This document shows positions 32,343 to 62,279 of a DNA stretch of 64,000 bases, in pieces (the first letter of the stretch is position 1; each line of letters starts with the position of its first letter). The DNA comes from Latrodectus hesperus (Eukaryota > Arthropoda > Arachnida > Araneae > Theridiidae). The stretch lies in the NCBI GenBank assembly GCA_037975125.1, contig CM075860.1, positions 44,613,804-44,677,803 of the forward strand, read 5' to 3'. The translations under genes were made by a program, and so were the position numbers. Under the pieces are notes generated by a model. It saw only the letters and a program-made list of their open reading frames with translations. It searched no databases and had not been told where the DNA came from.

Positions 32343-32810
32343 ATATTAAATATGTAAATATTAATAATTCTCCAAAATTCTCAAATAATGTTAATATAAA
32401 ATGAAATTTCTGAAAAGCTCTTTAATTATGTTACGATTTATTAGTTTGACGATTAACATAATTTATATATACTGTTCTGCTAATTATCAAACAAAAAAAT
32501 TAATGTTAATCAGATGGACACATTTTTGAAACCATCTGGCGGTGGAAAAGTCAACTCGATTAATGTGGAATAGTTTTCATCATGTCATTACAGAATGCTT
32601 AAAGATACTCTAAAATAAGGCTGCATCAAGATCAGTTTTGCATCTACTTATGTTTCAGGTGCTGTCATCCAACAGCGGAATGGCACTTAATTTATAGATT
32701 CGTTCGTTTCACTTCTCGCGTATCTATTAAGAAATGAGGATAAAACACAGAATAATTAAACACACTCATTCCATCATCTCACCATACGCTCCATGGGAAG
32801 AATGAAGGTC

Positions 32811-33175
32811 TGTTGTTACTAACGACATTTATACAATACAAGTTCGTTATGGGTATTAAAGTCAGTAGGGTGCGTCTTTCGTTTACACAGAGCACCACGA
32901 GGGTGAAAGTACGACTTTGCTCTAAACTCCGATAGATGGCACCACCAGAGGATCCACTCCCTCAATTTTGACACTGATCTGGAAAGGGAGTAAATTTTCT
33001 TCAGACGCATTACCCCCATGGTAACTGCTCAACGACCGATCACATCACTTTAAATTTCATACATTTAACGAGCACGCATATCCCATGCACTCAGTGGGTC
33101 TTTAACGGCATTGGGAATCGATACCCCACCCTTTTGCACGGAAATCCAATGCCCTAACCACTAGGCTACCACGTC
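32811..33175 (-). repeat. Family A SINE
   Basis: Minus-strand copy with A box GGTAGCCTAGTGGTTAGGGC and body blocks as in 14429-14815. The 3' region is diverged. Confidence 0.82.
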
Positions 33176-33349
33176 AAAACTTAACTTTAATGTGCGAGAG
33201 ATAATTCAATAATTATAAAAATCACGCGCGAATGATTTCATATAAAACTTAGTAATTTATCGATTTGGAAACACAATGACAGCATCGTAGAAAAAGTACT
33301 TCAATAAACAATATATAAAATCTACTTAACATTCATTTGATCGATCTCA

Positions 33350-33641
33350 CGCGTGGTATACGTGCTCGTTAAATCTGGAATCAAAAATTCTGTGGTTGGT
33401 CGTTGAGCTGTCATCAAGGGTGTAATGGTCTGGAGAAAATATCCTCTATTTTCAGATCAATGCCAAAGTTGAGGAATTGGATCATCTAGTGGTGCCATCT
33501 ATTGGAGGAATCTTAGAGCAAGGTCGTACTTTCACATTTATAGTGCTCTTGTTAAAAGAAAGTCTCGCCCCACTTACTTAAACTCGCGTAACCAAGGAGA
33601 TAAAGAGCTTGTCCAAGTTTCATAAATAACCACAACAACCA
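33350..33641 (+). repeat. Family A SINE, head missing
   Basis: It starts at the CTCGTTAAATCTGGAATC block and runs to an AACAACC tail; the tRNA-derived head is absent (5' truncation). Confidence 0.78.
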
Positions 33642-33645
33642 ACAC

Positions 33646-34355
33646 TATTGTTTTTAAACAAGAAGGCTCTTTTCTTCATAACACAACACAGAAATGAGTA
33701 AACGTTTTTGTTAATTTTCTCTACACTAGTCAACCACCAGTAGAAAATTTAACAGTAAATAATTAGTAAAAATTTAATAATTTATAAAAGTCTAGTGAGT
33801 GAAAATTTACTATTTTTTGTTAAAATGGGATTCAAAGGAGTTCTTACAGCATATGCGTTTAGTTTATTACAACATGATAACTTTTGCACAAAAGGCTTAT
33901 AAATTGTGTGTTCCACCAGTTAAATAAGTAATGTCAAAGCAATACATATATTCAAACCAGAGGTGGTATTCAAATTCACGAATTTAGATACTGACTATAC
34001 AGTTACCGATTTGGTTGATTTAAACATCAAACTTGAATAAGTAGTTATTTAAGTTAAAAATGTTTGATTCAATCTGAGAAATAAAATAATTCTTAATTTC
34101 TCTTTTTAATAATTTTATGTTCTACCTCACAATGTAAGAAATATCTAATTTTTGCTAGGATTTCATGATCTTGTAAACATCCAGTAACAAATCAACTAAA
34201 ATTTAAGAAAGGAAATATCTTTCCATTGGAAAAAATTAGGAGCACTGCAAATTATATTTAAAAAAAGGTTTAAAGTGTTTTTCCAATTATAATTTTTGTG
34301 GTTTAAATGGTTAATATACATTAATAAATTTAGAGGTTTTAATATCAATATATGT
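33646..34355. other. AT-rich DNA
   Basis: No gene or clear repeat recognised. Confidence 0.5.
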
Positions 34356-34359
34356 TTAA

Positions 34360-34921
34360 CCCTTTGACCGCATTCGACGTATTAGAACGCCATGCATTAA
34401 TATGACCAAAGTCGCACATGACGTTTTGATACATCTTTGAAAATGAGACAATATTTAACATGTTCATTCTTGTTTATTTCAAAGTAACAATGATAGTGAG
34501 ATAAAATCAAGATGCAAAAAACGTACAAGATACTTATCAAGCAGTGATAGTGAATCTTCTCCTGAGATATTAGATCAATGTATTTGGGAAGAAAAAGACA
34601 ATGTACCTAAAGTAAAATGGTTTCGTTAAGTGTCTGGAATAAATCATTTGTCTCTGCGAAGGCTAGGTGCTAATCCAAAACCTTTGGATGCTTTGAATGA
34701 AGTCCTAAATGAAGATTTTTGGAATAGCATAGTGGAAGAGACAAATAGATATGCCAGACAAGTGATTGAAAATGGTTTTGGAAAAAAAAGAAACAAAAGG
34801 TGGGAGCCAATAAATTCTAATAATTGCATAAAATATGCTGTTCTTACAAATTACTCTACCCCCAAAAATTAAATGTGCTCCAAATGCAAAAAATTATTCA
34901 AATAAATGGGCATCCAAAGGG
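34360..34921 (+). mobile_element. Internally deleted piggyBac-like element, 562 bp
   Basis: It is flanked by TTAA on both sides (34356-34359, 34922-34925) with ends CCCTTTGACCGCATTCG and, reverse-complemented, CCCTTTGGATGCCC. The TTAA target and CCC/GGG ends are diagnostic of piggyBac. The interior keeps only the N-terminal transposase part. Confidence 0.85.
34520..34872 (+). pseudogene. piggyBac transposase N-terminal remnant
   Basis: The plus strand reads SSPEILDQCIWEEKDNVPK, one stop, then [20 protein letters not shown] and [20 protein letters not shown]. The ETNRYA block is characteristic of the start of the piggyBac DDE domain. None of the catalytic Asp region is present. Confidence 0.75.
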
Positions 34922-34925
34922 TTAA

Positions 34926-37439
34926 GTTATGTAAATTTATATCAACAGCTTTAACTTTAATAAAATTTCTGAAGCTCTCTTATCAAATGAACTATAAGAA
35001 AGTTCAAGCTAAATTTTCAGACATTTATGGAAACATTAATTTTTTTCAGATAATTGCAATTGTATTCTTGTATTAATAACAATATAATCGATGTTACTAA
35101 TAGCAAAATCTGAGAGTTATTTAAAACTTTGTTTTTATCAGTTCTTGCATCCAACCTTCCAGCGATACATATCAATATAAGGTGTACAAATAGATACATA
35201 CAGCTTAAATACTAAGAAGCCAAAAATTTACTAAATACAATATAACTACTAGAAATTTCAAAAGCTGTCAAACGTAGCGTTTAGAAATTCAAATTGATAA
35301 AATATGAAATATTTGTCTATGGGAAAATATGTGCTCAATTTAATGAAATACTGTATCAGAAATAATCAAACATTCAATAAATCTCTAGGAAAAAATATAT
35401 ACATTAAACGCCGTTGCAAATTAATGTGAATGCTGTTTTATGAAATAACTCAAATTTTGAAAAAGCATAGTTTTTTCAATTTCATTTTTAGCTCTCTGCT
35501 GTTCAGCATTGAAATTAAATTCTTCTACCTTGAATAGTATTATAAATTAATATTTCTTTTGTTTTCTAAGCATTAAAATCAACAATGTGTAAATGTCTAT
35601 AACATTCAAAAAATTGTGTAAGTACAATTAATGTTGTAATATAAAGTATTATATCTTTTTAAAATAAACAAGTTTTTTCTTCAAAAGCAGAGAATTCCAA
35701 TTTAAATTATTGTTATAAAAGATAAGAGATTAAATTTAATGCAACATTTAAAGAACTTGCTCCATTTTATTTACTTAGAACATAGAATTTCATAACCATT
35801 TTTTTAAATTTAAAATAATATATTTTAATTTGTATTCGAATTTTTAGTTGCATGCATATATAAAAACTTTACATTTTTCAATTATGTTTACATTAAGTGC
35901 TAATTGTTTTTTTATAATTCCACATCAATTTTAATAACCAATTTACATGTAATAAAAGATTTTAATTTCTAGATGGTAATGATATTAAAACATATAAAAT
36001 ATATACAAAGGAGCATTAACTTCTAAAAAGTACTGATGTAATTTAACCTATCTAATCAACTTTATAAGCAGAGAAGTTCTTGTTAATTTTGGATTTAAAG
36101 GACGTTTTTAATTATTATGTTTTGATACATTAACTGAAGTGTTGGTATTAATATTTAGAAAAAATTATTTCCTAAGTTAAACAATACTTAAAAATTAAAT
36201 TGTTTATTATAAACCTGAAAACTTCTGTTGAATACATAATAGTGGAAATCAAGAAAACACACACACACACAAACTTAAATAAACTTAAGTTAATGTCTAA
36301 TTTCCTTTATATAGATTTAAAAAAAGTTCTATAGCAAAATTTGAAGAATAAGTTAATAATTGAATTCTTACCACATAATTTTTCTTAGAATAAATAACTT
36401 GCATGACTAAGTAATATCTCTTTATATCGAGGGGGGAAAAGAATATATAAAAGAGTGTAAAGCATTACTTTAAAAAAGTTAAAATATTAAATTGTTCCAG
36501 AACACTTAACAAAATTATTAAAATTAAGGAGTTGGAACAAAGTTTGCAAGTATTTCCATCAAATATCTCAATTGTATAGTTATTCAAGACCTATATGATC
36601 TTGAATAGGAAATTAAAATTATTGATTTTCATAAAATTTCTTTAAAGAGCTTCACATAAAAAGATGCTTACGTAACTATTATATGAAGCTCTTTAAAATT
36701 ATAAAAGAAACCATCTCAAATGGAAATAATGTGAGAATGCATATAAGTAAATACATGATTTACAAGTCAGGCAATTTTTAAAGATAATTATGTTAAGCTA
36801 CCTCACTACACTAATGAAAAATTTTTCTACACAAAAACCAGATTTTCTCAACATTTTTTAGTTAAAAACATCTGTACTGGAATTAAAATAAATATCTCTC
36901 AAAAGAAATATACTAAATAAACAATAATAAAATCAAAATATTAAGCACATTAATTTTAATTTTGCTGCTGGGATTTCACGCACACAAAATCTGTATATAA
37001 AATAGGATTTTTACATACTAGTAAATCTTACAGAAAAAAACTTTGCAAAGTTCAATACACCATTCACAGAATAGCAAAGTTATATCCTCTCTCTGATTGC
37101 ATATTTCTGATGAAAAATTGCTTTTAAATATTTGTTTTGATGAATAAATTAAAAAATTTATCAATTTATTTAGGTATTAAATTCATAATTATTAAATATT
37201 GATTCAAAGTAGAATCAACTTATAAGCAATTTCCTAGAGTAAGATTTTTCAAATGGGTTACAAACTTAAAAGCACTTTAAGTTCATTTAAATTAAGATAT
37301 TTAGAACAAGCATTTTTTTTTTACTTTTTAAAAAGAAATTAAGAAATTTTAATCATTTCAAAATTTTAATACCTGCAGCTCTATAAATCAAAATATATTA
37401 CAAATTAGTTTTTACTGTCCATACCTAAAAATCAATGGA
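34926..37439. other. AT-rich DNA (between the two Cdc42 last exons)
   Basis: No gene seen. A hairpin-forming pair TTTAAAGAGCTTCACATA / TATGAAGCTCTTTAAA is at 36641-36696. Confidence 0.45.
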
Positions 37440-37453
37440 AATGTCCGACTCAA

Positions 37454-37631
37454 TTGGTTGTTTGTTTGTCGCTCAACGGTCATTTTCTGCACACGAGGGC
37501 TAATTAGACCGGGACTTACGGTTTAAAGTGGATTCCGAACCACTACAAACATCCATGCCCAAGGTGGGATTCGAACCCATGAACTGTTGAACCGAAGGCA
37601 AGAGCGCTAACCATTCGGCTGCCAGCTCGGC
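37454..37631 (-). repeat. Family B SINE, full-length copy (178 bp)
   Basis: The minus strand shows the head CCGAGCTGGCAGCCGAATGG with an A box, the B box GGGTTCGAATCCC and a body ending GACCGTTGAGCGACAAAC. It is flanked by a 14-bp duplication with one mismatch (AATGTCCGACTCAA at 37440-37453, AATGTCCAACTCAA at 37632-37645). Confidence 0.9.
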
Positions 37632-37645
37632 AATGTCCAACTCAA

Positions 37646-39619
37646 AGGAATTCATTTGTGACTACAAGAATTTATTTAATGTCTGAATTTAAGAATAAAA
37701 AATATATATTCAAATTTGACTGAGTGTGTATCTTATAGCTTTTACCATTATTTAGTTTTAAAATATTTAGGAAAAGGCAAATCTATAATATTAAATTTTT
37801 ATCTCCAAGTACAATTAATTTCATCAATCCTCAAAAATTAAACATTATAGCAAAAAATAAGACGTATAAATAAAAATATTTATTAAATAACATATGCATT
37901 TAAATACTTCAAAAAGATTAATTATCAAGAAAAACATTTCAGTCTTACAAATTAGATTATTATAATCTGGAAACATTCTACAACTTATACACTATGATGT
38001 ATATGCACATGTAATCATACAATTGTAAGTTTCAATTAGTCACACTATAATTATAGGAAGTCTATTTTTCTTTTCTTTCTTATTTTTTAGATAGGTTCCT
38101 TGTCAAAAATAACTTAAATATTTTAAACTATCAAGATCCAATATTTGCTGTAAGCAATATGCAAGAATTGATACTAAGAAACCACATAGTCTTAATTTTT
38201 TTTATTAAAAATTGCTTTATCCAGTACACTGAGTGAATACTAACATGTGGCACAGACTGTCTCCTTTTGTAACACACAAATAGGCAGTTCACTTTTTTTA
38301 TTATTTTTTTTGTTTAAATACTGAACAGCATTCTATTAGGAAGACACATTGTGCTGAACAGTGCTCTTACTTTTGATTTGTACAGTACAAAACAAATATA
38401 GAAGCCACAAACAATTGAAAGAAAAGAACACAAATAATAAAACAATCACATTTGGATTGCCAATGTACAGTATAACTGCTTTAAAAAGTAATTGGACATA
38501 TGAGACTTATCACGAATGATACAAGTCTAATTTTTTCCTTTGTAATCACAAAGCACCCCAAATATAAAAATTTTAGGCCATTTTTTATATATTACACAGT
38601 CAAAATACATTGCATACCCATATAATAGTTTAATCAATACTGGACATACAATATAAATACATAAAAGGATTACACTGACTATAACATATAAAAGCAAAGC
38701 CACAAAGTGCAATGCTGAAATAAAATGATTATATAAAATCACTTTTTAATGTTAGTAAGCTTAACAAAACTGAATGTACTAAAGCCTACACATAAATTCA
38801 TATTGAGCAGGTAGATATTAAGATTCAACAGTGTGTACAAGTTCCCTTATTGTTTATAGCTTACAACAACATACTTATCTTTATTGTTCAGAGGCACTTT
38901 TTTAAGGATTTTAAAATGAATAGTCAAGTTAACCTTATTTACCATTATGATTGAAAGAATTCAATGGAAAGAGAATTTAAAGAAAATCTTTACACATCCA
39001 GATTAAATCACAAAATACAACAATATAAAAAGAATTTTTTAAACTAGAAAAATAATTTAAACTACAAATGACAAAATTACACAACACTAAACCTAAGTTA
39101 TTGCATCTGCAAAGTAAAAATTTATGAATATTCCTTCTTCTTAATGCAATCTTTAAAAAAATCATTCATTGTTATCAGCATCAAATCATCCACTGCCAAA
39201 AACACCCACAAACTTCATTTGCAGCTATATATCGGCTGCAAATAAAGGCAAGAGTTTTACATAAATTATGCTCCTCGCTAATTTCTGAAAAATTAAATAA
39301 AGTGGCACTTTATAAATCAGTCTTGGTCCTTTTCATTCAAAAACCCTGAAACACGCTAGATGTTCAGTTTGGTAAATGCGTATAATATATGCAAAGGAAT
39401 ACTACAAATGTATTCCAGAGAAAGTGGTACATGATTAGCGCAGGGAATCGCTAATGAAATCTGGATTACAAAAAGAGCAATTGTTTACTTTTTCATTTAT
39501 GATGTTTCGCAGAATATAATGTTCAGAAAAGGAGGAAAAGCCAAGAGTTTTTTTTTTTTTTTTTTGAAGATTAGGGTAAATGTCTCAATGGCGGATATAT
39601 AAGAACATAATCTTTTTTC
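37646..39619 (-). other. Probable Cdc42 isoform-A 3' UTR and downstream DNA
   Basis: AT-rich, no other gene seen. The 3' UTR most likely covers at least 39619 to about 38860. Confidence 0.4.
38880..38885 (-). terminator. Candidate poly(A) signal for the proximal Cdc42 last exon
   Basis: This is the first AATAAA I find on the minus strand below the exon 4a stop, giving a 3' UTR of about 750 nt. Another hexamer occurs at 38297-38302. Which one is used cannot be told. Confidence 0.35.
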
Positions 39620-57031
<17,412 letters not shown>

Positions 57032-57160
57032 CGAAGAGAATCCTATGAAACTTCCACAACTTTGACTTAGATTTATTACTGCCCCTTAGGAGAGACAGCG
57101 ATGATAACTGGGCGTTGACAAACTATTGTGACATCATTACATTTTCCGCTTCCGGTTTAG
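57032..57160 (-). promoter_or_regulatory. Likely Cdc42 promoter and untranslated first exon
   Basis: This short GC-richer island upstream of Cdc42 holds, read on the minus strand, an ETS-type CCGGAAG (57155-57149) followed by GCGGAAA, and a CRE/ATF-like TGATGTCA (57136-57129). About 100 nt downstream the sequence TCTTCG is followed by GTAAAATA, a plausible donor with the exon ending at 57032. This fits the acceptor at 56009. The transcription start cannot be placed from sequence alone. Confidence 0.45.
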
Positions 57161-57189
57161 ACATCTAGCGGTATGCCTCGAAGCCAAGA

Positions 57190-59450
57190 ATAATTTTATT
57201 AATAAAAACTTTAAAGGAAAATAAATAGTGTTTTAATTTCTCTTCAGAATAGATATCTCAAATTTTTACAAATATTTTAAATAAAATTAATAAGGAAAAT
57301 GACAAATTAAAAATGTAAACCGGATATCATAAATAGATTTTATGATGGCAACGGATGATGTTCTTTTTTTTTGTTATTGCAGGATATTTTTATTCATTTC
57401 AAAAGCTAGGCATTTAGAATTGAGCCATTAGATCCTATTCTTTTTTATGCAAAAAGTGCTATGCAATTTCTCTAAGATGATGGCTCCTCTGAACGTCATG
57501 ATGATAGTTCCTCTTAAATAAAAAGCAAGGATCAAACTGGATACCTTCGAACAGAGTATGCCACAACGAAAAGTATCATTTCACCAAGAGAACATTGCAA
57601 CTATGATCAATTTTTGGAGACTAAAACATCATTTTAATGGTGAAACTTCCGCTAGATCTATACAGAGCTTATTAACTTCCAACTTCAAGAATGATGCTCT
57701 TCTCTACCAAATCACGAGGCCCAATTACAAAATGCGTGTCATATATTTTCTTTACGTAATTATTTTTTTATAGTATATAGTGTATTATTTATGGAAAATT
57801 TTTAACATATTACAATAATAAACAGATAATAATAAAAAAAATAAGTTGGTGTTGCACCAGCATACTTCTCTGAACCTATAGGTTAAACCACAGATCTTGG
57901 TCATTGGGTTAAACTAAAACGAAAAACTTATAGGTAATACTTAAGCAAAAGAAATGAAATTCCTTCCTCAGTGAATTTCCAAATTAAACTATATAATACG
58001 TGCAATCACATGTTATTTCTTGTATTTTTTAAATTAATAATATTTATTTATTAATATTTTTTAATTAATTAATATTTTTAATTTTTAATTTAAATTAATA
58101 CTATTTTTTAAATTAATAATAAATTAATATTTATATTTTTCATAATTTTAATTTTTACATTTTTCTCAATTTTCAATTTTTGAAATATGTTTACAACTTT
58201 TCAAATTTTTCCTAAATATTTATAACTTTATTAAGAAAATATTACCAGCTTGGGATTCTGTACCGTAGGAATGCGCTAATTAGTAATAACATTATTCAAA
58301 AACTAATTTGGGAATCTCATTTAAAAATGGAGTTAGAACTTATGTAACCATTCATGTGAGGTTAATATCTATATGACTAACGATTTAACACTCGTGTATA
58401 AATTGTTCATGTAACCTAATAATACACATGTGCTCGGAAGAGAATAAGAAAGTCTCTCATGTTCTGCTTAACATAGCTTTGCAATAGTATTTCAGATTGC
58501 ATACAGCTAATATCTTGTTAAAAAATGCTTTGAAAAAAATCTACCATATACGCTTTGAAAATGATTTCAATATTATATTCTTACTGCAATATTATGCTTA
58601 AAACTATATGTAAAATTTTAATAAATAACTTTTCAAAATATAAAAACAACTTTGTCTGTTTGTTACCATGCAAAAGGCAAGGTGTCGGATACTATTTTCT
58701 CCCATTCAAAGAACACATTACAAAATCATTAAAAATATTTTTCAGGATTATGAAATTTCTTAGCAGTACATTGAATATCCCTTATGTTTCAGAAATGTTG
58801 CTGCTTACTCTCAATTCTTTTCTTCATTAGAGCAGCCACATTTCTAGTGATGATGCATGTCTACATGTTGCAAACGAAGTCCAAAATTTTTTTACCACTT
58901 TGAGCTATATTGCAACGTCCGCTTAGCTGTTTTCCAGAGTTATCACCTGTCGAACACATCTAGTCATGGAACAGAGAATGACTAATCAGGAGTATACAAC
59001 TAGCTGATATTTTTTATGAACTTTTGCTTGAAGTAGAGTAAACAATATATTACAGATCTCACAAACCTCGTTTGTAATTAAGTAATTTAATAAGATATCT
59101 AGCGTAGATATTTTTGTATAATGATACTTTCACCTTGGAATGAAAGATGTAAATTGTATCTGTGGTAAAAAGTGTGCACCCTGGGCATTCAAATTATTAA
59201 ACATTTGCCATCAGTTTGATGAGTAAATCTCGACACATTCCTGAATATAACTTTAGCTTAATCTGAAAATTTTCAATTGGTTATCACCAACAACAATGTT
59301 TGGCCACACCACAATAAATCATACCTCTATAGACTGGAAGGACAGAAGAACAGAAAATGTAATACATGATTTTCTGTTCCTCTAAGTATCCTTTACAAAT
59401 AGCCTTTTACTGTAAAGCGCAACAGTGGCGAATTTCACACGTAGAAAAAT
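57190..59450. other. Intergenic DNA upstream of Cdc42
   Basis: AT-rich. A family E-like scrap (TTGCACCAGCATACTTC) is at about 57846-57935. Short open frames at 57558-57773 and 58555-58830 show no recognisable domain. A palindrome AACAGAAAATGTAATACATGATTTTCTGTT lies at about 59351. Confidence 0.4.
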
Positions 59451-59489
59451 CCCCCTGCAGATTTTACTTAACAAACTAAATAAAACTCA

Positions 59490-59697
59490 GAGACGCCGAC
59501 AACCCCCATAGAACTTTTGACTATATTGCCCATATCCGTTTGCTTGACCGGGGCCATATGCGAAGAGGAAAGTGTTTGTCCCGTTTAGGAAGTTATCCTA
59601 GTGCTGAAATTATCACAAGGAAAACCCCCCAGCATTTAGATCCCAAGCATACTTGATATTCAGTTTTATCAACACACTAAAGGGATAAAAGGCTGAT
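59490..59697 (-). repeat. Family D SINE fragment
   Basis: The reverse complement shares the TATCAAGTATGCTTGGGATC and CATATGGCCC blocks with the family D body. Diverged, no head. Confidence 0.5.
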
Positions 59698-59818
59698 TTT
59701 TACATAGTACAACAGCAATATTTCGATTTTTCTCTCGGATAGCTTTTGATTGAATTGTCTGTGTTTCGAGTATATCATTGATTTTTTATGCCATTGAAAT
59801 ACGATAATAAGGGATAAA

Positions 59819-60087
59819 ACTCGTATCAAAGTTTCAAATACTTTTATTCACACCTAGAATCATATTCGAAGTTCGATCATCGGGTTGTGCAAGGTCGACT
59901 CCGCCTTTCACCTCTTCAGTGGTTCGATAAACTGAGTACGAAGCATGCTTGGGAACTAAACACTGCGGTTTCGAGTTAGGCTGCTTACCTAATCGGGACT
60001 TATGCTTCGCACCTCAGGGCCTCTCGGTCATGTAAACAGTTATGGACACTGTAGGCCTAGGCCCACATAGGGCTGTCGTGCTACATA
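59819..60087 (+). repeat. Family D SINE, degenerate head
   Basis: It shares GTTCGATCATCGGGTTG (B-box region), CTTCAGTGG, AGCATGCTTGGGAACTAAACAC, CTTCGCACCTCAGGGC and CACTGTAGGCC with 61149-61430. Confidence 0.7.
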
Positions 60088-60597
60088 GTTTGGTTTAGTA
60101 GTTTAGTTACAATCAAAACTTCTGTAATTGTATATAAGGAGGTTTCTTAAGCGACAACATTTTTTGCTTATTTCGTCATACGAAATTGTGAGTAGTTTTT
60201 ATATAATATATAGATTTTATGACCATAGAAAGGTAGTAAATTTTTTTACCGATGGAAAGGTTTACAATCTCTTCAATTCAGATATTACTTTGAAAATTAG
60301 TGTTTTCGTATTAAACTTTCGTAAATGCATAAAATTCTGTAAATATTCTAAATGCTCTTTGAGAATTATTCCTTGCAAAAATAAGTACATTGGACGCTCA
60401 TTTTCATAAACTCGTACGAACCGTTACAACAATTCGTAAAATAAAAATTAATGTATTAGATTATTACGATCTGAATTTTTTTTTATCAAATTACTTTTTA
60501 TTATAAATAAAATATTATTAGGAAAAATTATATAGAATCCACTATAAGAAACACATGGAAAATAAGGATTCATACTTAAGAACATACTTTCAATTTA

Positions 60598-60905
60598 TTG
60601 ACTCCACTTTCACTGCACAACTTTTCTAACGTTTTAACGAATTCTGGTTTTACTTTTTTCTAACCGTCTCATGTTTTGAACTTTCTTACAATTAGCTTCA
60701 TAGCAAAGCAAATGGATTTCTCTATGACCATATTACCATCAAAAGGAATGCTCACTCCTCTCATTTTTCTTTCAGCCAAACAGACAAAGCTTTTTCCAGT
60801 TTAATTTTGCTTCTCTACAATATTTTGGAGAGAGAGCACTTTTGCTGATACTGTTTCTTTCTCGATTAATTTTTTTACGAGTTTTTAAAAGGGTCGAAAG
60901 GCTGT
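60598..60905 (-). pseudogene. Tigger-like transposase fragment, CENP-B-type DNA-binding region
   Basis: The minus strand reads MRGVSIPFDGNMVIEKSICF, then KLIVRKFKT, stop, DG, stop, KKVKPEFVKTLEKLCSESGV. The order of a V-P-x-D-G-x-M-x-x-E-K block, an S/T-D-G-W-like block and an E-S-A/G-x-V-N block fits the second half of a Tigger CENP-B binding domain. Short and broken. Confidence 0.5.
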
Positions 60906-61148
60906 TTTTGGAATTCAATAATTTTTGCTAATTTTTGTGTTTAATATTTTTTGTCCACTTTTTTTTTAGATTTTTGTTATACTTCAACTAATAAACATGC
61001 TCATATCTTCAACTACGACAAATCCTCATTGGAAACGGCTCGATCTTCCTCTCAATAAAAGAAACTTCATAAATTGAATTGTTTAAAATGAAACCTACTA
61101 CTGAACAGCAAAATTCAAATTTTAAAGAGTTTCTCCTAATTATATGAA

Positions 61149-61430
61149 ACTCGGGTGGCTTAGTGGTAGCGTTTCACACTCCCAAGGCACAGGCTCGAGG
61201 TTTGATCCTCGGGTTGAGCATGGTAGATTCAGCTTTTAAACCCTTCAGTGGGTCTATAAACTAAGTACCCAGCATGCTAGAGAATTAAACACAGAGGGTT
61301 TCGCATTAGGCTGACCACATCATCGGGACATAAGCTTCGCACCCCAGGGCATTTCAGTCACGAAAGCAGAGATGGGCACTGTAGGCCTTGACCCACATGG
61401 GCTGTTGTGCCTCAGAGTTTAGTTTAGGTA
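61149..61430 (+). repeat. Family D SINE, best copy
   Basis: A box GGTGGCTTAGTGGTAGCG, B box AGGTTTGATCCTC, then a body with CTTCAGTGGGT, AGCATGCTAGAGAATTAAAC, GCTTCGCACCCCAGGGC and CACTGTAGGCC. Confidence 0.82.
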
Positions 61431-61579
61431 TCCCCTACTTGTATTCTAATATACAGGGAGGACAGAATAAAATTTTCCAATTTCTATGTTCGTATGTACG
61501 GAGAGGACAGGAGTCGAATTCTGTACCACAATTCTTTCTCATCGCGTCTGATATCCATGTACCTTAGACTATTATTCGA

Positions 61580-61957
61580 GTTGTTGTTGTTACTTATGAC
61601 TACTTGGACAAGCCAAGCTCGCTATGATGTTGGCTATGGAAATTGAAATCAGTAGTCTTTCGTTAACCGGAGTACCACGAAGGCGAAAGTACGATTTTCC
61701 TTTAAGTACTCTTCCGACGGATAGTACGACCAGAATACTCACTCCCATAATTTTGACTGATCTGGAGTGATACAGAAATTTTATCCAGACCATTAAGCCC
61801 AAGGTAACTGCTCAACGACCGATCATAGGATTTTCGATTCCACAGATTTAGCGAGCACGAATATCGCATGTATTATGTGGGTCTTTGACGGCATTGGGAA
61901 TCGACCTCCCCTACCGGAAGGAAGGCTGATGCCCTTACCATTAGGCTTCCTCGGTCT
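61580..61957 (-). repeat. Family A SINE, full-length copy
   Basis: GTT-repeat tail at the left (AAC on the minus strand), body as in 14429-14815, B-box region GGTCGATTCCC and head GGAAGCCTAATGGTAAGGGC. It directly abuts the family E copy at 61961. Confidence 0.85.
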
Positions 61958-61960
61958 CCT

Positions 61961-62255
61961 ACTAGCCACGGTGGTCTGATTGGTTAGGGAATTTTTCTCA
62001 CTATCGGAAAGTAGCGAGTTCGAATATCTAGTTAACCGAAGACTCGTCATTTTCACTAATGGTGGCTGGGGCACTAATACTAGTTTGTGGTCGCAATGTC
62101 CTCCATGTGAAATGATACCTCTGGGGGTGGCAGGCTAAGTATTGAGTTCTTCTGCTTGGTCTTTGCTTCAAAATCACGAAGACCCCACCCGGCCTTTTCT
62201 ATTTAATTAGTAGAGACCAACTCAGGTCCAGGTACAGGGAAGCAAAGTGGTGAAA
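61961..62255 (+). repeat. Family E SINE-like element, best copy
   Basis: tRNA-like head with GGTGGTCTGATTGGTTAGGG and box B GAGTTCGAATATC, then a body with GGTCGCAATGTCCTCC, GATACCTCTGGGGGTGGC, TTCTGCTTGGTC and an end GGTCCAGGTACAGGGAAGC. Confidence 0.75.
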
Positions 62256-62279
62256 CAACGGCCCCCCGTTTCATTCAAA

